A stretch of 64,000 nucleotides of DNA, from NCBI RefSeq assembly GCF_000931465.1, contig NZ_CP010892.1, forward strand, positions 4,549,388-4,613,387, written 5' to 3'. The stretch is from Pseudomonas sp. MRSN 12121. GTDB lineage: Bacteria > Pseudomonadota > Gammaproteobacteria > Pseudomonadales > Pseudomonadaceae. The notes under the pieces were generated by a model. It worked only from the letters and a program-made list of their open reading frames with translations, ran no database searches and was not told the origin of the DNA. Below, piece after piece: positions 58,792-64,000 of this stretch. Positions within the stretch are counted from its first letter, which is position 1, and every line of letters begins with the position of its first letter. Made by a program: the position numbers and the translations under genes.

Positions 58792-59574
58792 TTACAACGG
58801 TAGCCAGGCGCGCCCTTCCCCTTCTTCCAGCCAACACAACATTTCATCAGGGCTCAACGGCTTGGAGTACAGATAACCTTGCCCAAAGGAACAACCCAGC
58901 TCCCTGAGCTTGCTCAATTGGCATTCTGTCTCGATGCCTTCCGCGATCACGGTCATTTCCAGGGTGTTAGCCAGCGCCAGGATCGACTCGACAATATCGG
59001 AGCATCGCGGGGAAGTGAGAATACTGGCCACGAACGACGCATCGATCTTCAGTTCGGTGAACGGCAACTCGAACAACCGCTGTAACGATGAGTAACCCAC
59101 ACCAAAGTCATCGATTACCAACCCACAGCCCATGACCCTGAGGTTGTAGAGGTTCTCGAAAGTACTGGAACCATCATCCAGCGATCCAGACTCGGTCAGT
59201 TCAAAAGACACATTCGACGCAGAAACGGCGTGGCTGCGTAAAACAGAATTGACCCGGATGGCAAAATCCTTGTTGGCAAGCTGCACCGGATGGACATTAA
59301 ACGCCAGTTTCATCGGGAGCGCGCCATGGCTACTGTAGCGGTGCACATCCAGGCCCTGCTCCAACAACTCGAAAAACACATCGTCCATCATGCCCTTCTC
59401 GATCACCGTATCGAGAAAAGCCGAGGGCATGAGCATTCCGCGCTCGGGATGAATCCACCGCGCCAGGACTTCGGCGCCAATAAAACTGCCATCAATCAAA
59501 TCGAACATAGGTTGTAAATAAGGCAGAAACTCCTTGCGCTGCAACCCCAGATAAATCTCTCTCTCGCTAAACAT
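58792..59574 (-). CDS. EAL-domain cyclic-di-GMP phosphodiesterase
   Basis: 260-aa protein that is essentially one EAL domain. The signature Glu is in GAEVLARWIHP (EVL form of EAL). Metal and catalytic residues follow in AFNVHP, SFELTES, IDDFGVGYSSL (DDFG), LKIDASFV (Lys) and IAEGIET, with GQGYLYSKPLSPDEM at the end. All catalytic positions appear intact, so it likely hydrolyses c-di-GMP. No sensory or DNA-binding domain is visible. The ATG at 59574 was chosen; an in-frame TTG at 59664 would add 30 residues. It lies 684 bp upstream of fimA, same strand. Klebsiella fimK also encodes an EAL protein in a fim cluster, which supports a fimbrial role. Confidence 0.85.
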   Translation of the reverse strand: MFSEREIYLGLQRKEFLPYLQPMFDLIDGSFIGAEVLARWIHPERGMLMPSAFLDTVIEKGMMDDVFFELLEQGLDVHRYSSHGALPMKLAFNVHPVQLANKDFAIRVNSVLRSHAVSASNVSFELTESGSLDDGSSTFENLYNLRVMGCGLVIDDFGVGYSSLQRLFELPFTELKIDASFVASILTSPRCSDIVESILALANTLEMTVIAEGIETECQLSKLRELGCSFGQGYLYSKPLSPDEMLCWLEEGEGRAWLPL

Positions 59575-60190
59575 CTTTTTCCATTGCCCTCTGCAAACCT
59601 TCAGCCGAGCCGACTCTGCAAAGCGCCAATCAATTATTTGCGCATTAAAATAAGCCACAAACAATTCATGACTTAGATCGCCGATCTGCGTGCTGGATTT
59701 GGCGCATCATAACAACAGCAACACCCCCCTCCTTTACAATTATTGTGATGACTGCACAATATTTGCGCTGCTTCTTGAACCATCCATTTAGTCACTCACA
59801 GGCGAGTACCTAGATACCTGACCGTCGCTTCACGCCTTATAGCAAATCCATCTGCTCTTGCTGGTCAATCACGTTCATATACAAAAGCCCCGCAACAATA
59901 TTGGTTCTCTTTTTTATTGCCGGACAATCGGACCAATCCGCACAACTTTTATAGCCACCGTAACGCGCATGCTAATCCTCGACTAGTCGGTCAAAATCAA
60001 AATCCATTACAGCGGAATTACAACTCATTATTAACAACCATCTAATAGCCGAAACTTCTGATAAAATACCGCCCCTTTTTTATCCCAGCCTCAGCACCGC
60101 AACTCAAAACCTCTACTAATCTCGATAAGAAAAACGATCGCCATGTAAACCCAAGGTGTTTTCGCCTCTGCCGTGCCAGGAACCACTCCC
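59575..60190. other. AT-rich intergenic region between EAL and AraC genes
   Basis: No coding potential found in about 600 bp of low-GC sequence. It separates the divergent EAL-domain and AraC-type genes and should contain both promoters. No clear operator palindrome was recognised. Confidence 0.55.
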
Positions 60191-61093
60191 ATGAAGAAAG
60201 AAAACCTCATACAAGAGAACAATCAGCCCATCCACCACCCCAGTGCCAGATCACTTGATTTGGCAGGTATCGTCTATGACACCGACTGCAAGCTTGTCAC
60301 GCACTCCACCCAGTGGTCTTTTGGCAGGACCGACCGCATTGTGATCGAGGGCCTTCATGACGTTACGGTAGCGAGAAGCGAACATACTATTGTCTTGTTC
60401 GAAGACGGGGAAAACGAGCGAGGCCAGGCCACACTCGATGGCAAGCCTGTTTATCGGCGGGGAACACTACGCGGCAAAATGGACCTTATCCCCAAAGATG
60501 CTGAATACATCAGTACTTATGTAGGTCCACCGATACGTTTAACCACCATAAGTTTTTCGGAAGAGCTTATCTCGTTGATGCCATCCCGACGCGATCTGTT
60601 TCATATCAAGGCCAGGTTCTACATGATGGATAAATTCCTGGTCGCTGCCTGCGGCGAGTTTGTCAAAACCGACTCTTCCTTGCTTAAGGAAACACTGGCC
60701 TTGACGATCCTCTCCCACTCCACCCTGCTGCAAACCGAGAGCAGCCATAGTGGAGTGGGGGCTTTATCGAAACACCTCAAGGATCTGTTGTCCGACTACA
60801 TCGAAGAGCATCTGGATACCGAAATAAAGATCGCCGATCTGGCTGAACTCTCGCAGATCAGCACCTTCCACTTCATTCGCCTGTTCAGGAATTCTTTCAA
60901 CCTTACGCCCTACCAGTACATCATCCAGAGACGCCTTATAAGAGCTGAGGTACTCCTGGTCCATACCATGCAGCCGATCATCGACATCGCTCTGGCCTGC
61001 GGCTTCCAGGGCGCTTCGCAATTCAGCTATGCCTTCAAGAAAAACAAGGGAGTCTCGCCCATCGAGTTCAGAAGACGGCAATCATTGATATAA
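60191..61093 (+). CDS. AraC-family transcriptional regulator
   Basis: 300-aa regulator. The C-terminal AraC DNA-binding domain (about 200-298) has LKDLLSDYIEEHLDTEIKIADLAELSQISTFHFIRLFRNSFNLTPYQYIIQRRLIRAEVLL and the second helix-turn-helix PIIDIALACGFQGASQFSYAFKKNKGVSPIEFRRR. The N-terminal 190 residues have no recognised ligand motif. The ATG at 60191 has GGA upstream; a GTG at 60173 is possible. It is divergent from the EAL gene and shares its low GC, so it may be the specific regulator of the fimbrial/EAL block. That role is inferred from position. Confidence 0.86.
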   Translation: MKKENLIQENNQPIHHPSARSLDLAGIVYDTDCKLVTHSTQWSFGRTDRIVIEGLHDVTVARSEHTIVLFEDGENERGQATLDGKPVYRRGTLRGKMDLIPKDAEYISTYVGPPIRLTTISFSEELISLMPSRRDLFHIKARFYMMDKFLVAACGEFVKTDSSLLKETLALTILSHSTLLQTESSHSGVGALSKHLKDLLSDYIEEHLDTEIKIADLAELSQISTFHFIRLFRNSFNLTPYQYIIQRRLIRAEVLLVHTMQPIIDIALACGFQGASQFSYAFKKNKGVSPIEFRRRQSLI

Positions 61094-61329
61094 GCCTCCC
61101 CCAAAGAGACTCCGGCCCACTGAACGATGAGCATTGCCAGCCCATGGCACATTCAGTCGCGGCGAATTACCCAACGAACTGTCGGGACCAAGCCTCGCTG
61201 AGGGGGTATTCGCCCCATCAGGAGCGGGCCTCAGGTATAGGCGACATGTCTGAAGCCACCCATTCTTCATCCAGAACTCAAGCAAGGATGTTCAGCGCAG
61301 CACTCTGACCAGGACCCCGCTGTTTAGCG

Positions 61330-62721
61330 TCATGGGCGAATATCCCGCGCGACTCTGAAGCCATACATGTAGGCACGGAACTGGGACGAGTAATACGTAT
61401 CGCGGTAGGCGATCCGGTCATTAAATGTGTTGTAGGGCCATGCCCCACCCTTCAGGACCGCAAAATGGCACAGGCCGCCCTCCTCGCTGCCCCACTCGCG
61501 CTGATTGGCCGGAGCGCCGACAAAATTGCCATGCCAGCAATCCGCCACCCACTCCCGCGCATTGCCAATCATGTCGAACAACTCGAAATCATTAGGCTGA
61601 AAACTGCCGACCGGAGCCAGGTAGGCATAACCATCCGTACACGGAAAATGAACGAAGCCAAATTGATTGACCTCATCGCTTTCCAGGTCGTAGACGTTGG
61701 CGAACGAGCACGCTTGCGCGTCGGCTTCGCTCCCCCAGAAGTAGGCCGTCTGTGTGCCGGCGCGAGCGGCGTAATCCCATTCTGCCTCCGTGGGTAGGCG
61801 GTAGGTTTCTCCGGTCTTTCTGGACAGCCATTGGGTATAGGCTTCGGCATCCTGGCGGCGGACACAGGTAACGGGTTGATCGTTATTTTGCGGGAACCCG
61901 ACGTTTTTCAGATTGGCACGGCTTTCGAATGCCAGATTCAACGGATCCCCCTTGAGCTGAGTACAACCATCCGGGATCCGATAACCAGTTTCCTGCATGA
62001 ACCTCAGAAAATTCCCAAGGCTCACTTCATGCGCACTCAAGGCAAACGCCTGGGTGACCTGAACCGGGTGCCGAGGCGTTTCCCAGGCGACGGTCTGTGG
62101 CGTAATGTCGAACGCCTTGTGCTCTTCGGCAGATCCGCCCATCACGAACCGACCGGCCGGAATGACCACCATTCGCTCACACACCGCCTCGTCGCAATCG
62201 GTAAATGACCGGGTTGGCATGACTACAGGGAGTTTCTTGACCGACCGAGTGGACTTGCCGTCCAGGTCATAGCTGTAGTTCTCCTTGATTCCCTGGTTGA
62301 AAAAGTCGATGGCACTCCTCCACTCCTGGACAAATTGCTGCAAGCGAATCTCTCGCTCCGGGCTGAACCCCGTATTGTCATAGTCGGCGGCGGCGCAGCG
62401 CTGCGCCAGAAACGCCGACTCCTCGGACAGGCTCTGGAGCGAAGGCAAGAGGTCACGGTCGACAAGGCTGGCCGTTTGCGCCGAGATGCCCCTGCGCTGA
62501 CGATGCAGATGAATGTTTCTTCTCGCTGCCTGAGCGGCCACGGATATCGCCGAATTGCTCGAAGCGCATTGCGCCAGCCCGTTCCACTGCAGCGCGGCAG
62601 AAAGACCATCCAACTCCTTGCCCACCACAGTTTTGAAATCTTCGTTGGACCTGGGCTGGTCGTTACAGGCCGACAGGAACACGGCGGACGCCACCATCGT
62701 CAGCAAGGTATGCAACTTCAT
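61330..62721 (-). CDS. Lipoprotein with SUMF1 (formylglycine-generating-enzyme-like) domain
   Basis: 463-aa predicted lipoprotein. The lipobox is VFLSAC with Cys19. A helical, charged region of about 140 residues follows, then a SUMF1/EgtB-fold domain (about 180-460). The domain shows MVVIPAGRFVMGGS, VTCVRRQDAEAYTQWLSRKTGETYRLPTEAEWDYAARAGT, FELFDMIGNAREWVADCW and the end LKGGAWPYNTFNDRIAYRDTYYSSQFRAYMYGFRVARD. The Cys pair that binds copper in true FGE is absent from the last block. It therefore probably is not a sulfatase activator and may bind or scaffold. The gap 61094-61329 holds nothing recognisable. Confidence 0.83.
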   Translation of the reverse strand: MKLHTLLTMVASAVFLSACNDQPRSNEDFKTVVGKELDGLSAALQWNGLAQCASSNSAISVAAQAARRNIHLHRQRRGISAQTASLVDRDLLPSLQSLSEESAFLAQRCAAADYDNTGFSPEREIRLQQFVQEWRSAIDFFNQGIKENYSYDLDGKSTRSVKKLPVVMPTRSFTDCDEAVCERMVVIPAGRFVMGGSAEEHKAFDITPQTVAWETPRHPVQVTQAFALSAHEVSLGNFLRFMQETGYRIPDGCTQLKGDPLNLAFESRANLKNVGFPQNNDQPVTCVRRQDAEAYTQWLSRKTGETYRLPTEAEWDYAARAGTQTAYFWGSEADAQACSFANVYDLESDEVNQFGFVHFPCTDGYAYLAPVGSFQPNDFELFDMIGNAREWVADCWHGNFVGAPANQREWGSEEGGLCHFAVLKGGAWPYNTFNDRIAYRDTYYSSQFRAYMYGFRVARDIRP

Positions 62722-62882
62722 GAAAACTAGCCCTTTGACAGCAACGGTGAAGCAAGAGCCGATTTGCTGAGTTCAAGCACTTTCAAATGGCTCGGGCTGC
62801 TGTATTCACCCCTGCAAAAATGTAAGAGACAGCGTCTCGCGCAAAAAACAGGCGCGACCGTACGCCGGCCGCGCCTGCTCAA

Positions 62883-64000
62883 TCAGGCCTCTTCGCCGCG
62901 AATCCGGTCGGCGATTTTCTCGGCCATCATGATCACGTTGGGGTTGAGATTGATCAGCGGGATTTCCGGAAAGATCGACGCATCGACGATCCGCAGCCCT
63001 TGCAGCCCGTGAACCCGGCCTTCACCATCGACGACCGCGAGCGGGTCGCTGGCCAGGCCCATGCGTGCGGTGGCGCAAGGATGCTGCAAGGTGCCAACGC
63101 CCTTGGCCAGCGCTTCGCTGATTTGCGCGTCGCTGTCGCCCACGGAAGGCCCCGGATAGATCTCCTCCACGATCAGGCTCTTGAGCGGTTCGGTCCGCGC
63201 CAGTTTGCGGGCGAGGCGGAAGCACTCGACCATGCGTCGCATGTCGTCCTTGTCGCTCAGGTGATTGAACTGGATGACCGGCGCCTCTTTCGGATCGCGG
63301 CTCTTGAGCTTCACCGTACCGGTGGACTTGACCTTCATCAGTTCCAGGCCAAGGGAGAACGCCACGCCCGTCTTGCTGATGGCCGGATCGAGCAAGTGCG
63401 AAGGAGAAACGGCGATGTCCAGCTCACGTGCCGAACTGGCAAACGATGAGTGCGTCCATACCTGGGCGCCCACGACCGGATGCTCTTTTCCCTTGAGTTC
63501 GGGGCGCGCGGCAAAATTCATCCAGTAAAACGCATGGTCCAGCAACTGGGTTCCCACTGGAGCGTCTTTCACCAGGGGGATGTTCATCGCAGCGAGGTCC
63601 GCCTTGGGACCCACGCCCGAACGCAACAGGATTGCCGTTGTGCCATAGGAGCCGGCAGAAAGGATGACCTGTTTACCGAACACTTCGCGGCCGTCGGCCA
63701 GCAACGCCGCCTGTACCCGGTTGCCCTGGAACCGCAGCTTGTCGATCAAGGCGTCGGAGAGGATGGTCAGGTTGCTCCGCTCGCGCACCTCGCGGCTCAG
63801 GTAGGCCATGCCCGTGTTGACCCGTACCCCGTTGACGATATTCATAGGGTTGGGCCCGGCACCGTTGTTGGCGGTCGGATCATTGAAGTCACTGACCTTG
63901 GCGTAACCCAGTTTCCAGGAGGATTCGACCATGGCCTTCTGCACCGGGGTGATGTAGTCCATGGTCAGCTGGTGGATCGGGAAAGGCCCGTTACGGCCAT
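62883..64000 (-). CDS. GMC-family oxidoreductase (partial, N-terminus beyond window)
   Basis: C-terminal 372 codons of an FAD-dependent glucose-methanol-choline oxidoreductase. The frame is open through the window edge (codons GRNGPFPIHQLT before the first internal Met), so the true start lies beyond 64000. Visible motifs are the GMC_2 signature GKQVILSAGSYGTTAILLRSGVG and the catalytic His in GTLQHPCATARMG. The end is VDASIFPEIPLINLNPNVIMMAEKIADRI with the partner Asn. It is probably a choline- or alcohol-dehydrogenase-like enzyme; the substrate cannot be told from this part. The FAD-binding N-terminus is not seen. Confidence 0.88.
   Translation of the reverse strand, partial: GRNGPFPIHQLTMDYITPVQKAMVESSWKLGYAKVSDFNDPTANNGAGPNPMNIVNGVRVNTGMAYLSREVRERSNLTILSDALIDKLRFQGNRVQAALLADGREVFGKQVILSAGSYGTTAILLRSGVGPKADLAAMNIPLVKDAPVGTQLLDHAFYWMNFAARPELKGKEHPVVGAQVWTHSSFASSARELDIAVSPSHLLDPAISKTGVAFSLGLELMKVKSTGTVKLKSRDPKEAPVIQFNHLSDKDDMRRMVECFRLARKLARTEPLKSLIVEEIYPGPSVGDSDAQISEALAKGVGTLQHPCATARMGLASDPLAVVDGEGRVHGLQGLRIVDASIFPEIPLINLNPNVIMMAEKIADRIRGEEA

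Overview
The window is a high-GC chromosomal segment that looks like a plant- or soil-associated Pseudomonas of the P. fluorescens group. The evidence is codon and base composition, REP hairpins built around the motif CGCTCCTACA, and recognisable Pseudomonas neighbourhoods: CodB/CodA, FecIRA, and a chemoreceptor/antiporter/chemoreceptor block beside a two-component system. No rRNA, tRNA, CRISPR array, prophage or transposase gene was seen.

Layout. 0-10.4 kb: housekeeping and single genes (NhaR-like regulator, MFS pump, SstT, YceH, cupin, shikimate-dehydrogenase-like enzyme, small proteins, AI-2E-family permease, TrhP/YegQ). 10.5-19.2 kb: signalling block. Two chemoreceptors, each with a good sigma-28 promoter, flank an Na+/H+-antiporter-family protein. 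They are followed by a sensor kinase/response regulator/two PepSY proteins operon that resembles P. aeruginosa BqsRS. 19.4-26.9 kb: patatin, QueD, hydrolases, Nudix, a membrane protein/XRE pair with its own operators, and cytosine permease/deaminase behind a probable sigma-54 promoter. 27.7-32.6 kb: glucarate-dehydratase cluster with its own FadR-type regulator, bracketed by two directly oriented arrays of a ~160-bp cruciform repeat. 33.4-41.4 kb: secreted cyclase, three regulators, DoxX, and a diaminopropionate ammonia-lyase/amidohydrolase/MFS cluster under an Lrp-type regulator. 41.7-45.8 kb: FecA-FecR-FecI citrate-iron system. 45.9-50.8 kb: a local MerR regulon sharing one promoter motif at three promoters (alpha/beta hydrolase, exported DJ-1/PfpI and acetoacetate-decarboxylase-like proteins, OYE-type flavin oxidoreductase). 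51.6-61.1 kb: an AT-richer block with a complete E. coli-like type 1 fimbrial operon fimACDFGH, an EAL phosphodiesterase and an AraC regulator. 61.3-64 kb: a SUMF1-fold lipoprotein and a GMC oxidoreductase cut by the window end.

The most notable points are: (1) the enterobacterial-type fim operon in Pseudomonas, lacking fimI, the fimB/fimE recombinases and a recognisable invertible promoter, with a FimH whose mannose-pocket loop is replaced; (2) long cruciform-forming repeats in four convergent gene junctions, two of them bracketing the glucarate cluster; (3) a DapF-fold protein without either catalytic cysteine; (4) the three-promoter MerR regulon. Functional names rest on reading the translated sequences and remembered family motifs. 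No database search was run.
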